Assembly: GCA_009784725.1 (NCBI GenBank)
Contig: WQXS01000023.1
Coordinates: 1 to 32,598 of the forward strand
DNA from: Oscillospiraceae bacterium
GTDB lineage: Bacteria > Bacillota > Clostridia > Oscillospirales > Oscillospiraceae
Length of the DNA stretch: 32,598 nucleotides
Reading direction: 5' to 3'
Under the pieces are notes generated by a model. The model was not told where the DNA came from and did not search any database. It saw only the letters and a program-made list of their open reading frames with translations. Positions within the stretch are counted from its first letter, which is position 1, and every line of letters starts with the position of its first letter. Shown piece by piece: positions 1 through 8,047 of the stretch. The position numbers and the translations under genes were made by a program.

Positions 1-57
1 AGCGTTATAGAGCATGTATCGCCAAGCTTGGTATCAGAAAATAAAATGTTACTAAAT

Positions 58-81
58 GGCGAGTGGGATAACCCACTCGCC
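58..81 (+). promoter_or_regulatory. Hairpin in the pnp leader or upstream-gene terminator
   Basis: A perfect 10-bp stem (58-67 with 72-81) closes a four-base loop, ATAA. It lies 45 bases before the pnp start. No T-run follows it, so it is not a textbook intrinsic terminator. In many bacteria pnp follows rpsO and its leader hairpin is an RNase target used for autoregulation. The upstream gene is outside the window, so the choice between a leader element and a weak terminator of that gene is open. Confidence 0.6.
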
Positions 82-125
82 GTATGCAGTATGGAGTAAA
101 AAGAAGTTAGGAGTAGAAAGAATTA

Positions 126-2255
126 ATGATTATCAACAAAAGAGAATTTCCGAATGTAAAGAGGTACAGCATTGATTTTGCAGGCCGTCCTCTTTCGATG
201 GAAACAGGAAAATTAGCAGAGCTGTGCAATGCTTCAATACTTGTACGTTACGGCGAAACTGTCGTACTGGTAGCTGTAACGGCATCACCCCGTCCTCGTG
301 ACGGTATCGATTTTTTCCCGTTATCGGTAGATTTTGAAGAAAAATTGTATGCTGTAGGCAGAATCCCCGGCGGGTTTCTGCGGCGTGAAGGCAGACCCGG
401 TGAAAGAGGAGTACTTGCAGGGCGTATGATTGACAGACCTATGCGTCCGCTGTTCCCCGATGATTTACGCAACGATGTTGCAATTACATGTACAATACTT
501 GCAGTTGATCATGACTGCTCACCCGAGATAGCGGCAATGGTAGGAGCATCGGCTGCAGTTTCAATTTCGGACATTCCCTTTAACGGACCTATCGGCGGTG
601 TCGGACTTGGACTTATTGACGGAAACTTTATTATCAATCCGACAACAGCACAGCGCAGTGAAACAGAAATGTACTGTACAATCGCATCAACATCAAGCAA
701 GGTTGTTATGATTGAAGCGGCAGGGAATGAGATTCCCGATGATGTTATGCTCGAAGGCATTAAAACCGCACATGATGCAATCCAACCTGTTATTAACCTG
801 ATAAATCAAATGGTTTCCGAAATCGGAAAACCGAAATTTGAATATGCAAAAGCATCATTTAACGAAGAGTTGTTCGCAAAAATAACCGAAAAATATCTCG
901 ACGATGTTAAGCATTTGATGGATACCGATGATAAAAAAGTACGTGAAGACAGATTTAATGCAGTTATTGAACGCATGATAGCGGAGTTTGAAGGCGAATA
1001 TCCCGAAATTACTGCACAGCTTGAGGAAATTACCTATAAAATCCAGAAAAAAGTTGTCAAGGCGTGGCTGCTTGAAGGAAAACGTGTTGACGGCAGAGCA
1101 ATGAACGAAATCCGTCCTCTTGCCGCCGAAGTCGGCATACTTCCGCAGGTTCACGGTTCGGGTCTCTATACACGGGGACAAACCCAGGTTCTGTCTATTG
1201 CAACACTCGGAACGGTATCAAATGTTCAAAAGCTTGATACTATTTATGAAGAAGAAACAAAGCGTTACATGCACCATTATAACTTCCCGTCATTTTCAGT
1301 CGGTGAAGCACGGGGAGTACGTTCAACGACACGCCGTGAGCAAGGGCACGGAGCGCTTGCCGAGAAAGCTCTTGAGCCTGTTCTTCCGAGCATTGACGAG
1401 TTCCCGTATGCAATACGTGTAGTATCCGAAGTGCTTTCGTCAAACGGCTCAACATCACAAGGTGCAATATGCGGCTCAACGCTTGCGCTTATGGATGCCG
1501 GCGTTCCGATTAAAGCTCCTGTTGCGGGAATATCCTGCGGTCTTATTTCGGATGAAAATAAATGGACGACATTTATTGATATTCAAGGTGTTGAGGACTT
1601 CCACGGCGAGATGGATTTTAAAGTTGGCGGAACAAAAAAAGGCATAACCGCTATTCAAATGGATCTTAAAAACGACGGTTTGACAATGGAAATCATCAAG
1701 TCGGCATTCGATATGTGCCGTGAAGCCCGTATTCAAATGCTCGATGAGGTCATGCTTCCGACAATATCGGAGCCGCGCACAGAGCTTGCTGCAACCGCAC
1801 CGAAAATGATTATGATGAAGATTCATCCCGATAAAATCAGAGAAGTTATCGGCTCGGGCGGAAAAGTTATTCAAAAGATTTGCGCAGATACGGGAGCGAA
1901 GGTCGATATCGAAGACGACGGAAGTATCTATATTGCTTCAGCCGATATTGAAGCCTGCCGCACAGCGAAGAAAATGATTGATGACATTGTATTTGTGCCG
2001 GAAATCGGAAAAAATTATTACGGTAAGGTCGTAAGAATTATACCGATAGGTGCATTTGTAGAGCTTGTTCCGGGAAAAGACGGAATGGTTCATATATCAA
2101 AGCTTGAAAACCGCAGAGTCGAAAAAGTTGAGGATATCCTAAAAGAGGGCGACATGACATGGGTAAAAGTCATGGAAATCGACGACCGCGGCCGCGTAAA
2201 CCTCTCAAGAAAAGACGCACTGAAAGACCGCGAAGCACAAGGCCTGACGGACTAA
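126..2255 (+). CDS. pnp: Polyribonucleotide nucleotidyltransferase (PNPase)
   Basis: PNPase degrades RNA 3'-to-5' by phosphorolysis, releasing nucleoside diphosphates, and works in the cytoplasm as a homotrimer, often in a degradosome. At 709 residues it has the usual full length: two RNase PH-like cores (about 10-230 and 315-550) separated by an alpha-helical linker, then a KH domain with the GSGGKVI loop (about 570-620) and an S1 domain (about 625-695, beginning GKNYYGKVV). The second core carries the family segments FSVGEARG, TTRREQGHGALAEKAL and SSNGSTSQGAICG. The ATG is preceded by AGGAG at 109-113, a rather long spacing of 12. The gene is followed directly by a bidirectional terminator. 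Identification is secure. Confidence 0.98.
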   Translation: MIINKREFPNVKRYSIDFAGRPLSMETGKLAELCNASILVRYGETVVLVAVTASPRPRDGIDFFPLSVDFEEKLYAVGRIPGGFLRREGRPGERGVLAGRMIDRPMRPLFPDDLRNDVAITCTILAVDHDCSPEIAAMVGASAAVSISDIPFNGPIGGVGLGLIDGNFIINPTTAQRSETEMYCTIASTSSKVVMIEAAGNEIPDDVMLEGIKTAHDAIQPVINLINQMVSEIGKPKFEYAKASFNEELFAKITEKYLDDVKHLMDTDDKKVREDRFNAVIERMIAEFEGEYPEITAQLEEITYKIQKKVVKAWLLEGKRVDGRAMNEIRPLAAEVGILPQVHGSGLYTRGQTQVLSIATLGTVSNVQKLDTIYEEETKRYMHHYNFPSFSVGEARGVRSTTRREQGHGALAEKALEPVLPSIDEFPYAIRVVSEVLSSNGSTSQGAICGSTLALMDAGVPIKAPVAGISCGLISDENKWTTFIDIQGVEDFHGEMDFKVGGTKKGITAIQMDLKNDGLTMEIIKSAFDMCREARIQMLDEVMLPTISEPRTELAATAPKMIMMKIHPDKIREVIGSGGKVIQKICADTGAKVDIEDDGSIYIASADIEACRTAKKMIDDIVFVPEIGKNYYGKVVRIIPIGAFVELVPGKDGMVHISKLENRRVEKVEDILKEGDMTWVKVMEIDDRGRVNLSRKDALKDREAQGLTD

Positions 2256-2260
2256 AAGTA

Positions 2261-2300
2261 AAAGAATCGGGTGGCAACTGCCACCCGATTCTTTATTTTT
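2261..2300. terminator. Bidirectional intrinsic terminator between pnp and the DegV gene
   Basis: A perfect 15-bp stem (2261-2275 with 2280-2294) has a four-base loop. It is flanked by an A-rich tract on the left and TTTATTTTTT on the right, so it can stop transcription from both directions. It fits exactly between the convergent ends of pnp (+) and the DegV-family gene (-). Confidence 0.93.
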
Positions 2301-2302
2301 TG

Positions 2303-3214
2303 TTACTTCTTGTTGTAAAACTTTTCTTCGTATTCGGGTCTGTCCATGTCTGCTTCGAAGAAGAGGGCGATGCAGCCGGGGCCGACGTGGGCGCCGATGA
2401 CGGGGCCCATCATTACGATGTAGAGGTTTTCGACATCAACTCTTGCTTTTACCATATCAGCGACTTTATTGGCATCTTCGATGCAGTTGGAGTGGCTGAT
2501 TATTACTGTGTCGAGTTTTTTTGTATCGGGATGCAGGCTGCGGGACATTTGAGAAATAAGGGTTTCGAGAGCGGCTTTGCGTCCTCGTGCTTTATCCTTC
2601 AGCTTAAGTGTTCCGTCCGGGTGAACATTTAAAAGCGGCTTGATTCCGATAATTGAACCTGCGACGGCTTGGAGCTTGCTTAAGCGTCCGCCTCTGTGCA
2701 AGTACATTAAATCATCAACCGTAAAGAGCGAGAAGCATGAATGTCTTTTATCCTCAAGCCATTTTGCGGTTTCCTCTGCAGATAATCCTTCGTTGCGTTT
2801 TGCGACTGCAAGAGCTGTAACAAGCCCTGTGCCGCCTGCTGCGTTGAGACCGTCGACAACGGAAATTTTACAATCCGGATAGGTTTCTTTTACATCCTGC
2901 AGAGCAAGCGCTCCGTTTTGTGCAGTGCCGGAAAGACCGCTGCTGAGTAATATAACAAGCAATTCTTCATTTCTTTCTGCATAATCCGTAAATGCCTCCT
3001 TAAAGGTTTCGGGATTAATAAGAGTTGTGCCTGCACTACCGCCATCTGCTAATGCTTTATAAAAATCTTCGTCGGAAATATCTTGCCAGCGTCCGTCTTC
3101 ATGCGTTTCACCGTTAAGATGAAATGGAATGGGAATGATTTTAAGCTCGTTACTGTCAATGAACTCCTGCGGTAAATCGTAGCTGGTATCAACCATAATC
3201 GTGAATTTGCTCAT
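2303..3214 (-). CDS. DegV family fatty-acid-binding protein
   Basis: DegV/FakB-type proteins bind a fatty acid. Some hand it to the kinase FakA for phosphorylation and entry into phospholipid synthesis. The 303-residue protein shows the family layout: an N-terminal strand with VDTSYDLP, a first lobe with the lipid carboxylate loop LSSGLSGT (about 92-99), VVDGLNAAGGTG (about 118-129), and a second lobe containing LMYLHRGGRLSK (about 165-176) and the GPVIGAHVGPG loop near the C terminus. The ATG follows an AGAAAGG site. It starts 195 bases downstream of the end of thrS on the same strand, with no convincing terminator between them. Which lipid it binds and whether a FakA partner exists cannot be seen here. 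Confidence 0.93.
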   Translation of the reverse strand: MSKFTIMVDTSYDLPQEFIDSNELKIIPIPFHLNGETHEDGRWQDISDEDFYKALADGGSAGTTLINPETFKEAFTDYAERNEELLVILLSSGLSGTAQNGALALQDVKETYPDCKISVVDGLNAAGGTGLVTALAVAKRNEGLSAEETAKWLEDKRHSCFSLFTVDDLMYLHRGGRLSKLQAVAGSIIGIKPLLNVHPDGTLKLKDKARGRKAALETLISQMSRSLHPDTKKLDTVIISHSNCIEDANKVADMVKARVDVENLYIVMMGPVIGAHVGPGCIALFFEADMDRPEYEEKFYNKK

Positions 3215-3409
3215 TAAATAATATTACCTTTCTGAATTTAATCGATTAACATTTTAACTGTAAATAACCGTTTACCATTGCCATTATTACATCGTTTTAT
3301 TAAAAACACAAGCATTTATTGAGAAAATGACTAACATTATATGATATTTTGCCAATCGGGATAAAACGTGCAGTCTGTATGTACCATAAGATATAACAAG
3401 GATTAGCTA

Positions 3410-5158
3410 TTATACTTTTTGTTGAACTTCGTCGGATAGTTTGGCTATAAAATCATTAAGTGTCATTGCTCCGATGTCGCCTTCGCCCCGTTTTCTTACT
3501 GTGATTTGCCCGTTTTCTGCTTCCTTGTCACCCAGAACAAGCATATATGGGATTTTTTGCATTTGCGCTTCGCGAATCTTAAAACCGATCTTTTCGTTTC
3601 GGAAGTCTGAATCCACACGGAATCCGGCTTCGTTGAGTTTGTCGAAAATTTCCCATGCATATGCCTGTGTACGCTCTGTTATCGGCATGACAGTAACCTG
3701 AACGGGAGCGAGCCATGCGGGGAACGCTCCTGCGTAGTGTTCGGTGAGGATTGCAATAAAACGGTCGAGTGAGCCAAGTACCGTACGATGAATCATAACA
3801 GGGCGGTGTTTGCCGCCGTCTGCGCCGACATATTCAAGCTCAAAGCGTTCGGGCATTTGGAAATCAAGCTGCAGTGTCGCACATTGCCAGGAACGCTTTA
3901 GGCAATCGAGCAGGTGAAAATCTATTTTAGGGCCGTAAAACGCTCCGTCTTCCGGATTAATCCGGTACTCGATGTTCTTTTCTATCAGAGCATCTTCAAG
4001 GATTTTTTCGGCATTATTCCATGTGTCTATATCACCCATGAATTTTTTCGGGCGGGTAGATAATTCAACACGATATTTAAATCCGAAAACACTGTAAATT
4101 TTATCGATTAAATCAATTACACCGGCAATTTCCGAAGGAATATGTTCGGGCATCATATATAAATGAGCATCATCCTGAGTTAGAACCCGGACACGCATCA
4201 GACCGTGGAGTGTTCCGGAAAGCTCATGACGGTGTACAATTCCAAGCTCTGCCATGCGGACCGGTAAATCTCTGTAGCTCCACATACGGCGTTTATATAC
4301 AAGCATTCCGCCCGGGCAGTTCATCGGTTTAACGGCGAAGCCGCCTTCGTCAATTCCAAGGAAATACATTTTGTCTTTATAGTTTTCATAGTGCCCCGAC
4401 TGATGCCATAAATCCTCGTTTAAAATAAGCGGCGTACTGATTTCTTCGTATCCGGCTTTTGTATGTTCTTCACGCCAAAATTCAAGAAGCTGGTTTTTGA
4501 CTATCATTCCGTTTGGAAAATAAAACGGGAATCCGGGACCTTCATCATATAGAGCATACAAATCAAGCTCACGCCCGAGCTTTCTATGGTCACGAAGCTT
4601 TGCTTCTTCAATCATCTTTAAATGCTCGTCAAGCTGTTCTTTATTCATAAAGCAAGTGCCGTATATACGCTGCAGCATTTTGTTTTCGGCATCTCCCCGC
4701 CAGTATGCTCCCGTACAGCTTGTGAGTTTTAATGCATTTGCTTTTATCCTTGCGGTTGTATCAACATGCGGGCCTGCGCACATGTCGGTAAACTCGCCCT
4801 GTTTATAAAAGCTGATTATAGTACCTTCCGGCAGGTCGTTTATAAGCTCGGCTTTGTATGTTTCACCTTGCTCGTTAACCATTTTCAATGCTTCCTCACG
4901 GGAAAGCTCAAACCGTTCCAGGGTCAGCTTTTCCTTTGAGATTTTACGCATTTCTGCTTCGATCTGCTCGATAACTTCGGGGGTAAATGGCTCGGGTGAG
5001 TCAAAATCATAATAGAACCCGTCTGCTATTGCAGGGCCTATTGCAAGCTTAACTCCGGGATACAAACGCTTAACAGCCTGCGCCAATATATGAGCTGTTG
5101 TGTGGCGGTATGCATCCTTATATTCTTCGTTTTCAAACGTATATTGATTATCTGACAT
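3410..5158 (-). CDS. thrS: Threonyl-tRNA synthetase without TGS domain
   Basis: Charges tRNA-Thr with threonine. The SAD editing domain is present with HTTAHILA (HxxxH) at the very N terminus and MCAGPHVD further on. The class II core follows, with motif 1 around FPNGMIVKNQLLEFW, the zinc ligand Cys in MNCPGG, motif 2 around VHRHELSG, QDDAH, and motif 3 around MIHRTVLGSLDRF. An HGTP anticodon-binding domain (about 480-575) ends the protein. The roughly 60-residue TGS domain that normally precedes the editing domain is missing, which explains 582 rather than about 640 residues. I chose ATG at 5158: an in-frame TTG at 5167 abuts the AGAGG site with no spacing, whereas the ATG has a nine-base spacer. 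No T-box consensus is visible upstream. Confidence 0.95.
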   Translation of the reverse strand: MSDNQYTFENEEYKDAYRHTTAHILAQAVKRLYPGVKLAIGPAIADGFYYDFDSPEPFTPEVIEQIEAEMRKISKEKLTLERFELSREEALKMVNEQGETYKAELINDLPEGTIISFYKQGEFTDMCAGPHVDTTARIKANALKLTSCTGAYWRGDAENKMLQRIYGTCFMNKEQLDEHLKMIEEAKLRDHRKLGRELDLYALYDEGPGFPFYFPNGMIVKNQLLEFWREEHTKAGYEEISTPLILNEDLWHQSGHYENYKDKMYFLGIDEGGFAVKPMNCPGGMLVYKRRMWSYRDLPVRMAELGIVHRHELSGTLHGLMRVRVLTQDDAHLYMMPEHIPSEIAGVIDLIDKIYSVFGFKYRVELSTRPKKFMGDIDTWNNAEKILEDALIEKNIEYRINPEDGAFYGPKIDFHLLDCLKRSWQCATLQLDFQMPERFELEYVGADGGKHRPVMIHRTVLGSLDRFIAILTEHYAGAFPAWLAPVQVTVMPITERTQAYAWEIFDKLNEAGFRVDSDFRNEKIGFKIREAQMQKIPYMLVLGDKEAENGQITVRKRGEGDIGAMTLNDFIAKLSDEVQQKV

Positions 5159-5201
5159 CTGCTCCAACCTCTTTGAAAAATGTTTATTTGCAGTATGACA
5201 G

Positions 5202-5232
5202 AGGGACGTAGGTTTGTCAAACCAACGTCCCT
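5202..5232 (-). promoter_or_regulatory. Hairpin in the thrS leader, possibly a diverged palindromic repeat
   Basis: Between the toxin gene and thrS lies an inverted repeat: 8 bp (5202-5209 with 5225-5232), a one-base mismatch, then 5 bp (5211-5215 with 5219-5223), loop of three. It ends about 44 bases before the thrS ATG in the leader sense. No clear T-run follows. The GGGACG core and nearby ACA/TGT ends resemble the GGGACGGTTCT repeats elsewhere in the window, so it may be an old copy rather than a thrS regulator. Confidence 0.5.
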
Positions 5233-5340
5233 TTGTTATATATGTAAATCGTCAGCAGTTCCTTTCAGGCTCAGGAGGACTTGAACAAAGTAAGCCTGTC
5301 TGTATAAAGGAGCATTATGACTGATGAATCCTAAGATTCT

Positions 5341-5643
5341 TTACATCAATCTGTCATATTGTCTTCTTGCGTACAGGATTCTGCGGATGATTACGTTTTT
5401 TTCAATGATTACAAAGAAATAAATGTATTCATCAATGGTCAGCATTCTGTAGCCCCGAAGCCGAAGCTGGGAATCCCTCGCATATGGACAGCTTTCGGGC
5501 TTTGTTGCCAATACTTTTGTTTTGCCGAGTATGCTGTCAAAATGCTGCGCTACTTCCTCAGGAGGCAGCATCTTGATGCGCTCTGCGATTTCAAGAAAAT
5601 CGTTTTGCGCAGGAGAAGATATTTTTACACTATATTCATCCAT
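5341..5643 (-). CDS. RelE/ParE-family toxin
   Basis: A 100-residue protein of the RelE/ParE fold, the toxin half of a type II toxin-antitoxin pair. It shows the N-terminal pattern YSVKISSPAQNDFLEI, a helical hairpin with ERI...LPPEEVAQHFDSI, and the C-terminal strands YRMLTIDEYIYFFVI and IIRRILYARRQY, in the usual place for toxin active-site residues. Whether it cuts mRNA (RelE) or poisons gyrase (ParE) cannot be decided. Two further ATGs lie upstream (5652, 5649), but the AAAGGG site is spaced nine bases from the ATG at 5643. It overlaps the antitoxin gene by 8 bases, which implies translational coupling. Confidence 0.87.
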   Translation of the reverse strand: MDEYSVKISSPAQNDFLEIAERIKMLPPEEVAQHFDSILGKTKVLATKPESCPYARDSQLRLRGYRMLTIDEYIYFFVIIEKNVIIRRILYARRQYDRLM

Positions 5644-5902
5644 TATCATCATCCCTTTGTTTTTTTACAAACCCGTAAAACTCTACGCTGTCCGAGCCGG
5701 AAGCTGTTTCCGTTTCCGATTCGGCAAGCTTGCCGTAGAGATCGAGTTGCGCCTGTTGCCTCTCGTACATGTCAATGCTCAGCACCACCATATCACCGAC
5801 ACCGTTTTTTGTTATAAAAACCGGTTCTCTTGATGAACGGCAAAATTCGCTGATTTCGTTTGAATTGTTTCTTAAATCTGATATTGGTCTAATCGTTGGC
5901 AT
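5636..5902 (-). CDS. Phd/YefM-family antitoxin
   Basis: An 88-residue antitoxin that should neutralise the adjacent RelE/ParE-like toxin and repress its own promoter. The N-terminal Phd/YefM fold is clear: MPTIRPISDLRNN, then SREPVFITKNG and DMVVLSIDMYE. It is followed by an acidic, flexible C-terminal tail (about 60-88), the usual toxin-wrapping part. A GTG at 5911 is also in frame, but the AAGAGAG site is one base away from it and ten from the ATG at 5902, so the ATG is preferred. The antitoxin comes first in the operon, which is the standard order. Confidence 0.9.
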   Translation of the reverse strand: MPTIRPISDLRNNSNEISEFCRSSREPVFITKNGVGDMVVLSIDMYERQQAQLDLYGKLAESETETASGSDSVEFYGFVKKQRDDDNG

Positions 5903-5982
5903 ACTATTCACACTCTCTTACTATTTTTTTGCCCGTGCAAACACATAATTAATGTTTTATATTACTATTGTTTACTCCGGAT

Positions 5983-6012
5983 ATTGTATCATCACGGTTT
6001 GATTACAGTCAA
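5983..6012 (-). promoter_or_regulatory. Sigma-A-type promoter for the toxin-antitoxin operon
   Basis: Read on the minus strand there is a TTGACT -35 box (6007-6012), an 18-base spacer and a TACAAT -10 box (5983-5988). It lies about 80 bases upstream of the antitoxin ATG. A second TTGACT sits further upstream on the same strand (about 6068-6073), followed after 17 bases by TGTATA. The intergenic stretch 5903-6253 is otherwise AT-rich with no gene visible. Near-palindromes there (for example 6048-6059) could be antitoxin operators, but this is unproven. Confidence 0.65.
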
Positions 6013-6181
6013 GCAATCACGGCATCGCGGATACAATTAATTATATACACTATAGAGTGACACACGAGTCAATAAGAAATAGAATGTAAAAAGTAACATA
6101 AATATTATCAAATTATATGAACAAATAATGCACAATGCACAAAAAACATTATTAAACGTTTAAAAATAAACAAAATAACTG

Positions 6182-6210
6182 TTGTGCAAGACAACGGTTT
6201 GTGATAAAAT
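6182..6210 (+). promoter_or_regulatory. Promoter of the MerR-family gene
   Basis: TTGTGC (6182-6187), a 17-base spacer and TAAAAT (6205-6210) form a good vegetative promoter about 44 bases upstream of the regulator's ATG. The spacer contains an ACAACGGTTTGT inverted repeat, which could be an autoregulatory operator. Promoters activated by MerR proteins usually have a 19-20 base spacer, which this one lacks. Confidence 0.55.
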
Positions 6211-6253
6211 AGTAAAAAAATGAGTTTAAAATACCGGAAAGGAGATATATATT

Positions 6254-7075
6254 ATGCCCGAAAGTGGTCTGCTTTCTATAAGCGATTTTGCGGAGTTATC
6301 CCGTACAACACGAGATACATTACTCCATTATGACAGGATAGGGCTGCTTTCTCCCGTTCTCAGGGGTGAGAATAATTATCGTTATTATTCCGTTTCACAG
6401 CTTGCAATTGTTAATGTTATTCGTACCTTTCAACAGCTTGGTATGTCTCTCGAAGATATCGCAGGGCTTAGAGACAGGCGTACCCCGGAGCTTGCAGACA
6501 GTGTATTTAAACAACAGATAGAAGAAATCGACAAGAAAATCAAAGAATGGGTAAATGCCCGTAAGCTCCTTTTAACATTACAAAAAGCAATAAGCTCTGT
6601 TTCATATGTAGACGAGCGTGAAATAACGGTGGAGTTTTTATCTGCAGAGGCAATTGTTCTCGGGCGTTTAAATGATTACAGCAGGGAGAGGAGCGATTAT
6701 GATACGCTGCTCAGTTTTTATCGTGATGTGAGCAATAACTACCCCGGTTTTGACTTGAATTATCCGGTCTGGGCTATGTATTCCCGTGATAAACTTGAAA
6801 GAAAAGACTGGAGCAATCCGGACAGATACTATTTCTATAATCCCGACGGCTACGAAAGAAGACCTGCGTCACTTTATGCAATCGGCTACAAGAGAGGCGG
6901 TTACGGTATAAACAGTGATTTATTCGAAAGGATAAGCGATTATATAGACGAAAACGGATACGAAATCAGCGGAGATGCGTTTGAAGAGTATCCGATAAAC
7001 GAAATCTGCGCTATTGACGATAAGGACTATCTGATACGAATAATGATTGCGGTAAAGAAAAAAGAGCCTCTATAG
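6254..7075 (+). CDS. MerR-family regulator with GyrI-like effector domain
   Basis: A 273-residue transcription factor. Residues 6-75 form the MerR winged helix (LSISDFAELSRTTRDTLLHY, then GLLSPV and a YRYYS wing). A coiled-coil dimerisation helix follows (about 80-115), then a C-terminal domain of about 150 residues of the GyrI/BmrR-like ligand-binding type, rich in aromatic residues (YPVWAMYSRDKLERKDW, YYFYNPDGYERRP, YAIGYKRGGYG). BmrR-like proteins sense bulky cationic compounds and activate efflux genes. No such target gene lies next to it, so the ligand and regulon are unknown. GGAGA precedes the ATG at good spacing. Its stop codon lies back to back with that of ddh on the other strand. 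Confidence 0.88.
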   Translation: MPESGLLSISDFAELSRTTRDTLLHYDRIGLLSPVLRGENNYRYYSVSQLAIVNVIRTFQQLGMSLEDIAGLRDRRTPELADSVFKQQIEEIDKKIKEWVNARKLLLTLQKAISSVSYVDEREITVEFLSAEAIVLGRLNDYSRERSDYDTLLSFYRDVSNNYPGFDLNYPVWAMYSRDKLERKDWSNPDRYYFYNPDGYERRPASLYAIGYKRGGYGINSDLFERISDYIDENGYEISGDAFEEYPINEICAIDDKDYLIRIMIAVKKKEPL

Positions 7076-7085
7076 AAGCTCTTTT
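7060..7085. terminator. Shared bidirectional terminator over the merR-like and ddh stop codons
   Basis: An 8-bp stem (7060-7067 with 7078-7085) has T-tracts in both directions: TTTT on plus, and TTTTTTCTTT on minus. The palindrome CTATAG (7070-7075) in the loop supplies the TAG stop of both convergent genes, so the two coding regions overlap by six bases inside the terminator. Confidence 0.78.
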
Positions 7086-8044
7086 ATTAATGTAGCTCTG
7101 TCTTTTTCCGAAAGATAATGGAGCGGGACATCAAGCACGGTTTTTGCACCGTATAAACCCTCTTTTGACATTTTATATGCTGCTCTTGCATAGGCGGTCA
7201 TTATACTGCCGGTAAATTCGGGGTTGGATTCAAGGTTTAGGGAAAATTCCATTACCTGCTTATTTTTACCTGTATTGCCGCTGCGAAGCACCATTCCACC
7301 GTGCGGCATTTCCGTGTGGTTTTTATTAAATTCTTCCATATCGATAAAGCTTACCGAGGTGTCGTAATCGGCGAAATAGTGCGGCATGTTTTTTATGGAT
7401 TCTTCTATTAAATTTTTATCTGCACCGTTTTCGATAACAACGTAACAATCACGCTTCATTTTGTCCCGTGCTTTTAAGTCCGGTCTGCCGCCGCTGCGGA
7501 CAGCCTGAACAGCGCTGTCAATAGGAACTGTGTATTGAACGGCATGCTTCACTCCGTCTATTCGCCTGATTGCGTCGGAGTGGCCCTGAGAAACACCTTT
7601 GCCCCAAAATGTATATGTTGCTCCGTCGGGTATAATGGATTCAAACAGTGAGCGCATCATGGAAAACGGGCCGGGGTCCCAGCCTGCGGATATTATTGCT
7701 GTTGTTTTTACGGCTGCGGCATCAACCGCCGCCATATATTCGGGTATTTTTGCATGGTTATCATAACTGTCAACAGTATTAAACATTGAAGCAAAATACG
7801 GCGCCTGCTCGGGAAGGTCGGTTGCGCTGCCGCCGCAAAGCAGCATTACATCAATTTCGTTTTTCATTGATGCTGCTTTTTCTATTGGCAAAACCGATAT
7901 TGAGTCGTTGATGGTCTTTATTGATTCCGGTTTGCGACGGGTGAAGATGGCTTTAAGCTCCATGTCGGGTGCGGTGCTTACTGCCAGAGCTGCACCTTTG
8001 CCGACATTGCCGTAACCTGCTATACCAATACGAATCGTTTGCAT
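7070..8044 (-). CDS. ddh: meso-Diaminopimelate D-dehydrogenase
   Basis: NADP-dependent enzyme that interconverts L-tetrahydrodipicolinate plus ammonia and meso-diaminopimelate in one step, bypassing the succinylase or acetylase branch. The 324-residue length matches the family. The N-terminal Rossmann motif GIAGYGNVGKG, the LLCGGSATDLP segment, VDSYDNHAKIP, the catalytic-region SAGWDPGPFSMMR, and GVSQGHSDAIRRIDGV are all visible. The start lies three bases after the lysA stop, at the end of the nagB-ligase-lysA-ddh cluster. It could serve lysine/cell-wall synthesis or, running in reverse, catabolism of recycled DAP. Confidence 0.96.
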   Translation of the reverse strand: MQTIRIGIAGYGNVGKGAALAVSTAPDMELKAIFTRRKPESIKTINDSISVLPIEKAASMKNEIDVMLLCGGSATDLPEQAPYFASMFNTVDSYDNHAKIPEYMAAVDAAAVKTTAIISAGWDPGPFSMMRSLFESIIPDGATYTFWGKGVSQGHSDAIRRIDGVKHAVQYTVPIDSAVQAVRSGGRPDLKARDKMKRDCYVVIENGADKNLIEESIKNMPHYFADYDTSVSFIDMEEFNKNHTEMPHGGMVLRSGNTGKNKQVMEFSLNLESNPEFTGSIMTAYARAAYKMSKEGLYGAKTVLDVPLHYLSEKDRATLIKELL

Positions 8045-8047
8045 AAA

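Noticed and set aside
5168-5340. T-box riboswitch upstream of thrS
   Set aside because: The conserved T-box sequence (AGGGTGGNACCGCG) and a specifier-loop structure are not visible, and the only strong hairpin lacks a T-run.
5359-5833. Plus-strand open frames across the toxin-antitoxin pair
   Set aside because: They are antisense to two recognisable genes and have no ribosome site or domain.
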